Shown: positions 51,501 through 61,628 of the stretch, one piece after another
Layout of the letters: every line of letters starts with the position of its first letter
How positions within the stretch are numbered: position 1 is the stretch's first letter
Assembly (NCBI GenBank): GCA_030770545.1
Contig: CM061090.1
Coordinates: forward strand, 8,821,501 to 8,885,500
Source of the DNA: Macropodus opercularis
Lineage: Eukaryota; Chordata; Actinopteri; Anabantiformes; Osphronemidae
Reading direction: 5' to 3'
DNA length: 64,000 nt
The notes under the pieces: model-generated
Told to the model about the DNA's origin: nothing
The model's input: the letters and a program-made list of their open reading frames with translations, nothing else
Database searches by the model: none
Translations under genes and position numbers: made by a program

Positions 51501-54500
51501 CAACGTCCTTACAAGAAATTTACCTGGATGTACAGTAATCTTTGACAGCCCAACGTAGAGAGAGCTGCTTCTACGATGGAAACCAACATATATTCACAAT
51601 CATAATACCTAATAAGGATTAACCCAGATGTTCTAGTTTAGTCTCTCTTAGTTCAATGTAAAGACTCCATAAGCTAAGACTAACTTCACTTAACTTAATT
51701 GTTTTTACAAACCCAAGCTGAACTAGTACAGATAAAAGCCTTATATGATGTGATGATAATTGTGTTGTGATGATTGTTGTAAGTATCATTGTTATATGTC
51801 TGCAGTATGTTATGTTTCCAGACCTAAAGTTAAATCTTTTTCTCTCAGTATACGCAACCTGACTGAAAATAGCATCATCACAAACCTAGCAGGAGGAAGC
51901 TCTGTGTGGATTGGTCTGCACCGGGATATGTTGTGGTCTGATGGGAGCACCTCTCTGTTTCGTTACTGGGCCACCGGTCAGTCGACCTCTGATGGACCTC
52001 ACTGTATCACTGCATCCTTCAGTGACTCTGGGCACTGGTCAAATGACAGCTGCGCTCTCGATTTCCCATTCATCTGTTACACAACAAGTACAGTAAAATG
52101 TCTTCTTTCTGGTCTCACATCAAAAGGTCCTATAATCACATGCACCAATTTCTGTTTGAGGAAAAGCAGAAAGAAGTATTTAGAAATGATGTATTTTTTA
52201 TCTTGTGAACAACGGGTTCTCACACACAGAAACAACCAGTCAAATAACACTAATAGTCTGGCTGCACACACCACTGTCCATTTAAGGGATGAAAACATAG
52301 TTTGTGCAAAGGATATATACAAGGAAACAGAAGGTCACACTTACAGTACAGCTAAATGGAAAAACTAAATAAAGAATCACCAAATCCTAAGAGAACTGTG
52401 ATAAATAGTTCTTTCCTTCTGAAACCAAACCAAATACTGATTTTTCTCAGTCTCATCATCCCAATCAATAAAGCTTTGAACTAGAATAAAAGAATGAGAC
52501 CGACATCTCTAAAATATTGTGCAAGGCCACTACAAGCTACACGTTAGGAAAATGGACTGTTTGATAAATGTGTATTTTTCTCTGTCCCAGCTCCACCAAA
52601 CACAGGAAGCTTTGCAGCAGCAGCACAAAATGAGACCAGTATCACTCTGCAGTGGAGTCAAGTAAACACTGGAGTCAGTTTCATTCTTGAGTTCAATGGT
52701 ACAGAGACCAGCATCACTGCACCTGTTGGAGGAGGACCAGTAACTCAGACAGTGTCATCTCTCACTGCTGGGACTGAATATACATTCACTGTCTTCTCTG
52801 TGTTTAACAACGTCAGAAGCAGTGGAGTAACCATCACTGCAGCCCCTGGTGAGATGCTCTTTATTGTAGTTTTTTCATACATGAGAGGCAACATCGCTTA
52901 TTTTTGTGAGCAACAGTTTAAAAGCATCATAGTAGAAGATTGAAAATGGCCGCAATTACTTTTCTCATTACTAATGTTAGAAAAAGGGATGCAAAATGGT
53001 TTTTAAATAACTCATACAAAGGGCAGATGTGAGTTATGCAGAAATACCGTTTTAAATCTGCATTTTTCCTCTTTGTCTGTTTTAGCTCCACCAAACACAG
53101 GAAGCTTTGAAGCAGCAGCACAAAATGAGACCAGTATCACTCTGCAGTGGAGTCAAGTTAAGACTGGAGTCAGTTTCATTCTTCAGTTCAATGGTACAGA
53201 GACCAGCATCACTGCACCTGTTGGAGGAGGACCAGTAACTCAGACAGTCTCATCTCTCACTGCTGGGACTGAATATACATTCACTGTCTTCTCTGTGTTT
53301 AACAATGTCAAAAGCAGTGGAGTAACCATCACTGCAGCCACTGGTGAGATGCTCTGTGTTGTACCTGAGTAGTAGCATTGCTGATTTGTATGAGCAAGAA
53401 CTTAAAGGCATCATAGAAGAAAATTAAAGAGATCTACAAAGAGTTTTTTTGATTTGGTGTGTTAGACAGTGGGATGCAAAATGGTTTATTATTCAACTTT
53501 GGAAAGGCAAGTTAGACATTTCAAAGAAATGCTGTTTTAAATCTGCATTACTCTCATTTTCATATCTTTCAGCTCCACAAAATGCGGTAAACTTTGGAGC
53601 AGCAGCACAAAATGAGACCAGTATCACTCTGCAGTGGAGTCAAGTAAACACTGGAGTCAGTTTCATTCTTCGGTTCAATGGTACAGAGACCAGCATCACT
53701 GCACCTGTTGGAGGAGGACCAGTAACTCAGACAGTCTCATCTCTCACTGCTGGGACTGAATATACATTCACTGTCTTCTCTGTGTTTAACAAAATCAGAA
53801 GCAGTGGAGTGAACATCACTGCAGCTACTGGTGAGATGCTCTTTGTTGTACCTGAGTAGTAGCATTGATTATTTGTATGAGCAAGAACTTAAAGGCATCA
53901 TATAGGAAAATTAAAGAGATCTACAAAGAGTTTTTTGATTTGGTGTGTTAGACAGTGGGATGCAAAATGGTTTATTATTCAACTTTGGAAAGGCAAGTTA
54001 GACATTTCAAAGAAATGCTGTTTTAAATCTGCATTACTCTCATTTTCATATCTTTCAGCTCCACAAAATGCGGTAAACTTTGGAGCAGCAGCACAAAATG
54101 AGACCAGTATCACTCTGCAGTGGAGTCAAGTTAAGACTGGAGTCATTCTTCAGTTCAATGGTACAGAGACCAGCATCACTGCACCTGTTGGAGGAGGACC
54201 AGTAACTCAGACAGTCTCATCTCTCACTGCTGGGACTGAATATACATTCACTGTCTTCTCTGTGTTTAACAACGTCAGAAGCAGTGGAGTAACCATCACT
54301 GCAGCCACTGGTGAGATGCTCTTTACTGTCACTGTTGGACATATGTGTACATGTAACAACATGGTCGACATTTTTAAAATAAGATATTTTTACATAACAT
54401 ACTTCTTTCTTTTTTTGACCAATCATCACGTTTCTGTATAGGTGGTTACAGTTATTGTTTTTTATTTTAATTGTAGTTTATTTTTCACACATTAACATTT

Positions 54501-55290
54501 TTCATTATTTTATTTCTCTTTTTTTTCACTATATTAATTATTATGAATGTCATTTTAAGCAATTACATCAATGTTTTATATTTACCTAATCTAAACTAAA
54601 TATTTTTTTTGCTTCTCTCCCTACTTTATAATCAAACATCATGTTTCCCAAACATCTCAACCTGCTCCTACAGGCCCTTGTAAGTAATTTTTAAGTCATT
54701 ACTGACATTGCAATTTTATGGTAGCGCTGGATGTTAGTTCTCAGTTCAGTCAGTGCTTTGTCAGCTTCTTTTTATTTGCCATTGGTCGACCTTCTTTTGT
54801 TTATGCTACAGTAATTACAGTATTATTTTTTAGTATTCATTTTTCATTGAAACCCTCTTTCTTTTAAATATTTTTTTCATGTTTTATGTATGTGACAGAA
54901 TTACAATTCTTTTAATTAACTCAATCTCATTTATATTAAATCCAGGCTTTATAAAACTCCAGACTGTCTTATTTCCTTTTACATTAGCCATAATCAAAAT
55001 GTCCTGGAAGTAAAACTGTTACATTTGTTATGTCAACAGATTACATCATTGGTTTGAAAGTCAGATTAACTTCATCGTCTCAGCTTTCATCGTCAGACAT
55101 AGACAGTTTAATGGCAGAGGTGAGAGCAACTGCTGCTCATGACTCGTCCACAGTTATGATTTATTCACACAATATTCAAATCATTTTTAATCTGTATTAA
55201 CATATCTTGTTGACTCTTGTGGCTTTTTTTTTCTAGTTCATCAAAAAGTTAGGACTGTCACCGCTGTCCATGAAGGTCCATCATGTTTAA
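48559..55290 (+). CDS. Secreted C-type lectin/FN3-repeat protein, gene B
   Basis: This is a tandem paralog of gene A with the same order of domains. Exons: 48559-48592 (signal peptide MDYHLTIFVLTG), 49177-49347 and 50426-50641 (CTLD 1), 51301-51400 and 51849-52087 (CTLD 2), FN3-like exons 52591-52848, 53086-53343, 53573-53830 and 54059-54310, micro-exon 54674-54679, then 55040-55119 and 55237-55290 (TAA). All phases agree: 641 residues. CTLD 1 differs from gene A at several positions, whereas CTLD 2 exon 51849-52087 encodes the same residues as its gene A counterpart. The last FN3 exon lacks two codons (VILQFN where the others have VSFILQFN). Most FN3 repeats carry NET and NGT sequons, so heavy N-glycosylation is expected. 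The tail reads GLKVRLTSS...LSSSDIDSLM. The exon 2 donor is again GC (49348). Probably secreted; ligand unknown. Confidence 0.82.
50853..51084. mobile_element. MITE-like insertion in gene B intron 3
   Basis: A 17-bp perfect inverted repeat (TTATTGTAAAACAACTT at 50871-50887; its complement at 51049-51065) is bounded by an 18-bp direct repeat (AGATCTCGCAAAACTATT at 50853-50870 and 51067-51084). The equivalent intron of gene A lacks it, so it inserted after the genes split. No coding sequence lies inside. The 18-bp repeats are long for a target-site duplication, so part may belong to the element. Confidence 0.65.
54674..54679 (+). other. 6-nt micro-exon of gene B
   Basis: A CTCCTACAG acceptor precedes GCCCTT, followed by a strong GTAAGT donor, in phase 1-1. 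It matches the 12-nt micro-exon of gene A in position. Such small exons are easily missed, and its use needs transcript evidence. Confidence 0.4.
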
Positions 55291-55342
55291 ACACAGGTGC
55301 TGTTGGAAATGGAAGAGATGAAAGAGGGTTTATGTCCAAAAT

Positions 55343-55348
55343 AATAAA
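55343..55348 (+). terminator. Candidate poly-A signal of gene B
   Basis: An AATAAA lies about 53 bp after the gene B stop codon. It implies a short 3' UTR. Confidence 0.5.
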
Positions 55349-55849
55349 TATTCCTCCCTAATGGTTCATGGGCAACTTTAATCCGTCTTTGATATACTGC
55401 TCCATCCAGTTGAGCTTTTCTTGGCTGATGACCTTGAATCCTACCACGATGAAGATTAAGTCTCCTGTTCAAGCCTGTTCACATGATCAGAAGAATCCAT
55501 TTAATCATCATGGCACCGTCTCTTACTCTGTGCATCCACTGGTTCTGTTACGTTGTGGTTATATTAAGTGATTTATTACCAACAAATAAGTGCAAAACTC
55601 ACTGGTCTTTCAATATTAACTGTAAAGATAAACAGAAGATTTATTCAATTAAGCACTGTTGACTGTTGTACTACTGCCTTCTTTACTACATGGGGTTTGA
55701 GGAACTAATCCATAGTTTGAGTAGACTCGTAGTTGTGAAGATAACAAGGAAGCCTTGAACATTTTGAAAACATTTAACCTGGAGCATGAATGGAAGAAAA
55801 AGCTGGAATGAAGAATGTTGAAAGATGTGCAAACCCCTTTGAAAGTAAT

Positions 55850-55856
<7 letters not shown>

Positions 55857-55886
<30 letters not shown>
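55857..55886. repeat. AAT trinucleotide microsatellite
   Basis: This is about ten uninterrupted AAT/ATA units. Confidence 0.9.
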
Positions 55887-55888
<2 letters not shown>

Positions 55889-56047
55889 ACACAATGCAAA
55901 TCTAACACAGTTTGAATGTGTCAAAATGTTTGTCTTACTTTTGTTGTTTTACGTCTATTCTCTTCTATTAATAGAATCAGAGTAGTTTCCACTCACTGTG
56001 TCTGCCCATGATACACTAAAAAAGATTAGGGTATGTTATGATCACAT

Positions 56048-56160
56048 GGAGGGCAGCACGGTGGTGGTTAGCAGTGTGAACCCTGCCTGTCGCCCATAGC
56101 CAACTGGGACAGGCTCCAGCACGCCCACGACCCCTGCAGGGAAGAAGATGAATGAATGAT
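56048..56160 (+). mobile_element. L2-tailed SINE, internally deleted
   Basis: It begins GGAGGGCAGCACGGTGGTGG then TTAGC, a typical fish SINE head, and jumps to CCTGCCTGTCGCCCATAG and GGGACAGGCTCCAGC, ending GATGAATGAATGAT. The middle portion of a full copy appears to be missing. Confidence 0.65.
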
Positions 56161-56374
56161 CACAGGGGAGTTGATGGGAACGTATAACTTTATTCAAACT
56201 CTACTTTGAGTGATGTTAGTTTTGGTTACACAAATGTGAATCAGATAGACTGTAGCTCTTTATTTTCATTAGAAATAAAGAGTTGAAACTGAGAAACATT
56301 GCAGATCTTTACTGACGTATTGTTGTGTTCAAGTCAATATAAAACAACACAGAGACAGTTCTGTTATTCATCTA

Positions 56375-56497
56375 CAGTTGCAAGAAGAAGTATGTGAACC
56401 CTTTGGAATTACATGGATTAAAATCATAAAACGTGTTCTGATGCCAGCCAACCAGTTATTAAGTTCAAAGATTCACATACTTTTTCACCCTGCACTG
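56375..56497. mobile_element. Short MITE with TA flanks
   Basis: The left end CAGTTGCAAGAAGAAGTATG continues TGAACCC, and the right end reads TTCACATACTTTTTCACCCT followed by GCACTG. Both ends abut TA, the target typical of Tc1/mariner-type elements. The ends match a MITE family I recall as common in fish. The interior is only about 70 bp. Confidence 0.65.
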
Positions 56498-57202
56498 TAC
56501 ATGTCTTTAAAATATAGCATTGAATTCTGCAATTCTAGTTGTCACAGGATGATACATGTTTTCTGTTTGTATCAATAATTTGCAATGCATGAGAAGGTGT
56601 AGACATTTGTATGTATAGTTATACTAGTTATACTATTGTTATAATTGGTATAGAAAACAATTTAGCCTTAAATGAAGGAGGCAGTTGATGTTTGTCTGGA
56701 CCCCAGAACATGCAACCCCTGCCTAGTTCTGTCAGCAGGTCTGTGATGGAGATGTTGAACAGAACCTGGAGGACACAGCACCACCATGACGGTCCTGTAA
56801 ATAAACAGTACAGTACTTTATCCACACAGACATTTAGTTTTTCTCTTTCTTGCAATGTATTGTTTGACCACAGGGACGTGAGAAACCATCTACTGCTGGA
56901 GCACAGAATCCGCAGGACCAGCAGGTTATTCACATACAGTAGACACAAAAAGAGAGAGGTAGAGAAAAAGCTAATTAAACAGTTTCAATGAATTTGTCAG
57001 ATTATAAGGCTAAACGCTGATTAGCAGATCTGCAGCAGATCTGAGATTGTGTGCAGTGGACAGACGACTGCTAAACCTGCTGCTAGAACCTCACTCATCC
57101 TCTTAGCAAGGTCGGGCATCCAGGAGCCTCAACTGACGATCCAGAGGCAGGCAGCGTTCACCCTGGACAGGTCGCCAGTCCATCACATACGGGGAAATAC
57201 GG

Positions 57203-57540
57203 GTGTGGCGGAGTGGAGATTTCTCCTCCCACTCTCCAGAGTGGCTGCGCGGGCGTTAGTGCGCACCGGAGCCTTATTATTTAATTAGGCCCAGGTGAGT
57301 CGGGCAGGTGGTTTTAAGAGCATGTGTGTTCGGCCCGACTCAAGCTTTCTGAGGGAGACTCCGTGGAGTCCGTGTGTTAGAACTGCACATGCAGGGAAGT
57401 CGCCGCTGGTAAGTAACGTTTTGGCGCATTACCCGTTTTTGTGTGCACAGAGCTTATGGGCAGCGTCTCCCTGCAGAGCCCTGCTTTTAGTACCAATCAG
57501 CTTGACTGGTGTTGGCCCGGGCTGTGGCAGGTGATGTCCA
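57203..57540 (+). mobile_element. Possible LTR-type fragment
   Basis: A GC-rich block begins TGTGGCGGAGTGGAG, passes a TTATTATTTAATTAGGCCCA stretch and a GGTAAGTAAC motif. This resembles the LTR of fish Ty3/Gypsy elements as I recall them. There is no second LTR and no internal coding region in the window. It contrasts sharply in base composition with its surroundings. Confidence 0.3.
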
Positions 57541-57700
57541 GGTACCTCGCATGTTTTTATACTGTAGTATTCCTGGTCGCACTCCACCATCTTTTTCGCG
57601 AATCGACTGCTTCTATACAGATTTTTGATATCTTACATACTTTTTGAAATTTTAAGCTATTTTCACTTTTTTTTTTTCCCCCATTGAAAATGAATGGAAA

Positions 57701-57786
57701 GCTCGTATAGGGCAACTGGACTCCCCCGCCAGAGACCCGGGTCAAATCCCGCTCAGGGCATCTATGTTCTGCTTGTTGTAACAATG
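57701..57786 (+). mobile_element. tRNA-like SINE copy 1
   Basis: A box-B-like GGTCAAATCCC (57740-57750) is followed by a 22-nt tail (57765-57786) that recurs exactly at 58503-58524 after another tRNA-like stretch. It is probably a truncated member of a tRNA-derived SINE family. Confidence 0.4.
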
Positions 57787-58390
57787 CTTTGAAAGGTTCA
57801 GCCACCTACGTTCTTTTACTTAAAGCGCCATCTTTTGGTTGTTCCTGAGAATTGCATTATACTTGTTTAAAAATGGGGGTGGTCACATTTGAATATTCAC
57901 ACCTCCTTCACCAGAGAAACAGCTTAAGCTTATAAATATTGAGATGCTACTGCAAATTAACAATTGAATTACAATGTGGGCTGCATTTTGTGTTAGATGT
58001 AAACGTTTGATGTGCTTAACATTCACGTTTTTAGAAATAGTTCTCAACACTCTAACTGAACCTGCTGTGACAAGAATTGACCTTTACACTGCAAGTAAAG
58101 CATCACTGACCAAGTTATGCTGTTTGGGCTTTAATGCCTTGCACAGCATATGTTGGACTGATGCTTTGTCTGTCAATCACTGAAGGTCATGTGGTGACAG
58201 TATGACAACCAATCAGTGAGTCATACTTTGGCAGAGCATCTGTTAAAAATACTTGCACTCTGCGCTGACTTTGGGGGCAACATTCCTCTACTTATGTGAT
58301 TACTGTTACACTTCCAGCTCAACAAGCCCATTCAGTGGCATGTTTTCATCGAGGATCTAGATCTACGCGAGTTACTGATCACAGCTGTTA

Positions 58391-58524
58391 TGATGGTTGG
58401 TGGTTAGTCTGTTGTGCATCAAAGCAGGAGACTCTTGGATCGAACCCTGTGGGAGGCAACTGCTTTTATACTGATGTTTGTTACCAGCACATTGAATCTG
58501 GATGTTCTGCTTGTTGTAACAATG
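58391..58524 (+). mobile_element. tRNA-like SINE copy 2
   Basis: A box-A-like TGGTTAGTCTG and a box-B-like GGATCGAACCC (58437-58447) are spaced about 30 bp apart. The block ends with the same 22-nt tail as the copy at 57701-57786. It does not fold into a plausible functional tRNA as I read it. Confidence 0.45.
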
Positions 58525-59447
58525 GTTTTTAAGCTTCAATAATGTCAGGAAATTCTTGCAAAATTCAATCAACATATCTTTTCTATACCTTTACTGTTTA
58601 GATCAACTCAACTGTGTTTTATTAAATTGTTTAATAATTAATACCTACTTAATATTTTTTTCATTATGCTTTATTTTGACATTTAAGACTTTTAACTTGT
58701 TCTGGACATGTTTAGCCCTATTCTATCCACTTCTATTTTTCTTAAGCTACTTTTAAGAACGTTTTAAACTCTCAAGCTACAGTTAGCAGTTATTGGGAAT
58801 ACATTCAGCATAAAGCATTCACAGTGCATTTTCTAGTATTAACATTCGATTGTAATTCTAATCAAAATGACAAAACATAAATAAAGCAAACCTGAGAGCT
58901 TCCAGTTTACATTGCTGACTCGCCAAACCGCATGTGAGGTCAGAAAACGATGAATTACACAATGAACTATAACTCAGGTCCAGATGCCTCAGATTTGAGG
59001 ACGCGGATGAGAGAACTGAGGCAAGAGCTTCAAAGGTACATGAGGTCAGGTCACATTGGCTGAGCCTGGAGATGTCAGAAGAAGGATCATTAGGGAGATG
59101 CAGTGGAACGTTTGCAGTATTTAATACGTGCTGATAAACTGTTCACCCACAAAGAACGACTGGAGGTTTCAACCACTGGCAGGAAGATATGAAAGCTACT
59201 TGAAGAAAAATTCTTCAGGTCAAACACGTCCAAGTCACTCTCTGACGACCGTAAAATGAAGACCAGAGCTCACCACTGACAGCAGAATCTTCAGTCTTCA
59301 GACTGAAACAGCTGCTCTCTGCCGTTGTCTCTGGAGATGATAAAACAATCTTGGACTGACTCAGAGTAGTATCTGTTTAAACTTTTACTGCCAATAAAAG
59401 CGATCCACTCAGGTCCCTGTCCTGGAGCCTGTCTGACCCAGTTCTAG

Positions 59448-59545
59448 GGATGGGAATATATCGACCCTCTGGAATCGATACTTCGATACCCGCTGGCCGA
59501 TACTTTGGAGTCGATACTTTCTTAAGTATCGCTCGATACTACTCC
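59448..59545. mobile_element. hAT-like element fragment
   Basis: The sequence TAGGGATGGGAATATATCGA followed by several ATCGATACTT-type motifs resembles the end of hAT transposon relics in fish. The other end was not located. Confidence 0.35.
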
Positions 59546-60647
59546 TAATAAAAACGTGCAATTACTTTTCACTTCTGATCGTTTTTAGTTTTTAACTTAA
59601 TGTGTTATAAGATATAAAAAATGAAATGAACCATTATTTTACTTCCCCAAATATGCAATGAGCTAAGTCAGGTTTGCCCAATACCTCAATCGTTGAGGTA
59701 GTTTGGGTTGATCGCACTGACAACATCCCACGTAGGCAGCTGTGAAAAAGAATCCGCACCGTAGAGCAGCTGGAACCTGCACATGCGCAGACCAGCTGAG
59801 CAGCAGAGACGTTTATATACGTGGACATACACAATATCCGCGGTTAGAAGCGGCTTTAAAAGCCGCTGAATTATGCGCTGAAGCTGCCGGTACATGAACA
59901 TGTGCTCACACACTCACCAGCTGCGCAGCGGAAATATCCCGGTGATGTTTTACTGTTAAATATTTACTGTTTTGTTTTGTTTTGTTCTACTATGCACAAT
60001 GATCTTTCATTTTTCTTTAAGAAATAGTATTTTGTATTAATTTCAATTTTATTTATTATAGTTTAAAATTGATATTTTTTCACATTTGAATTTAATTTAC
60101 TTATTGATCTAATTTATTATAATTTTATTATTAGCATTTAAGCAAGTATTTTTGTTCATGAGCATTATTCATGTTGCCATAAAGATATTAATCAACACTG
60201 AGGCTGTAAAGGTCAATCTGTGGGATTCACCAGGTTTTTTACCTACTGGTTCTGATTGAGTCAGAGTCTGACCAGCAGCACCTGTCAGGATAAAACAGAA
60301 GCAATGACATGTACCTGTGTGATGGTTGTTTGAAGATATGTATAAAACATATAAGACACATAAGTAGAGCTGGACAGCAGAGGAGTTTGCATTGACTCCT
60401 CCTCTCATTGACTCAGATGCTTGCCAGGTTTATTTTATGACAAGAAAAAGAGCTTCTTGTTTATTAATTAATACAATTCACCACAACATAACAGCAAACT
60501 TCATTGCAAGATTACAAAAAAGACAACACTGGTGTTTTTGAAAACATATTGTGCAACGTAACAACAATGGAGTCAAAACCAACATTAACAGCTAAAGATT
60601 AAAGATAATGTTTGATGTTTTACCACTATATTTATTTTACTTTTACC

Positions 60648-60659
60648 GCCACCTGGTGG
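60648..60659 (-). promoter_or_regulatory. Candidate CTCF site, reverse orientation
   Basis: The minus strand reads CCACCAGGTGGC, followed by GGT, matching the CTCF core consensus. It lies between the lectin cluster and the next transcript. Occupancy is not shown. Confidence 0.35.
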
Positions 60660-60849
60660 TTGGAAACAGGAAATGCAGTCATGGCGCCTCAGCACTTTAA
60701 CAGTAAGAAATAATAGTTAATACGGGTTTTTTTTTCATCAGGTTTGTGATAAATACACTGTTTCAGTAAATCATATTAATATAAAACGTTACTGCATTTC
60801 AAAACGTTTCACTCATGAAGAATCCAAAAACTAACCATCAGGCGTCTAA

Positions 60850-61110
60850 AGGCTCACGTGCCTCCACCAGGCAGGTGAGTTTGATTTTTACGACCCGCTG
60901 CGTTCATTTAACGCAACACTCGGCCAATAAAAGCCTGACGTCAGACGCCACTAAGAGCACGCGCCAACCACTTGTGGTCGCGTGAGCGGGCTTTTGAAAA
61001 CACACTTTGGCGCTTGACAAAACTAATCGCGTTTGCTAAGACAAAAGCCAAAGTAGAACCGGGTCGAGCTGGTCCGGACTGAAAACCTGATCCAAAAGGC
61101 ATCTGAAGAG
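60850..61110 (+). promoter_or_regulatory. CpG-rich promoter and first exon of an unidentified transcript
   Basis: CpG density rises here (GCGTTCATTTAACGC, GACGTCAGACGCC, TCGCGTGAGCGGG) and falls again downstream. A CRE-like half-palindrome TGACGTCA is present near 60937. A good donor follows at 61111 (GAAGAG then GTGAGTG). I infer a non-coding first exon ending at 61110. Confidence 0.45.
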
Positions 61111-61628
61111 GTGAGTGACGTTCTGGAAGTTACCTGAGCGGCTGTTGTGTGATTAACGTCAGGTGTTGGCGGACACACGCTAACTGGGGCTGAACTGCAT
61201 TTATCCGTCGAATACTCAACGTGTTACTTAAAACTCCTTAAAGTTAATTGTAATACACGTCTAAAAGAGCCTGTGCAGCGCTGGGAGTCTGTGAGTTGCT
61301 ACCGGTCAAAGAATCGTCTTGACCGCTGCTGGTTGTGACGCAGTTTGGCTCCATGTTTGGCCTGGACTTTAGTTTTTCTTTACATCGGCCTCAAAGTTTC
61401 TCGGGTAAAATCCAGCTTGTTCAGTTGAATTTACCAACTGCTTCAGAAACGTTTACATTTCCCCACGTTTTAAACCGAAGCGCTTGTTGGAAGGTATCTG
61501 CACTTTTAACTCTGCTGCCGAACCCAGGCTCCGTCAGTTTAAATGTGGTTTCATTAGTGACAGGACTTAACAGCAGATTTAAGTTGGTGGTTTGTGCAGC
61601 TCAGTGATGATCTGTGATCCTCCTCCAG

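Larger units (their letters stand above)
55291..60990. other. Repeat-rich intergenic region
   Basis: No exon chain is visible. It holds an AATAAA for gene B (55343-55348), an AAT trinucleotide repeat (55857-55886), an L2-like SINE/tail, a MITE, an LTR-like segment, two tRNA-like SINE copies, a hAT-like fragment and a candidate CTCF site. The segment 58900-59440 has short broken frames and an AATAAA near 59393, but I could not assign it. Confidence 0.55.

Noticed and set aside
58437..58447. tRNA gene candidate based on box B
   Set aside because: No cloverleaf with matching acceptor stem could be formed; a related copy with the same tail at 57701-57786 points to a SINE.
58900..59440. Possible retroposed gene fragment ending with AATAAA near 59393
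   Set aside because: Frames are broken, no poly-A tail or target duplication is visible and no parent gene was recognised.
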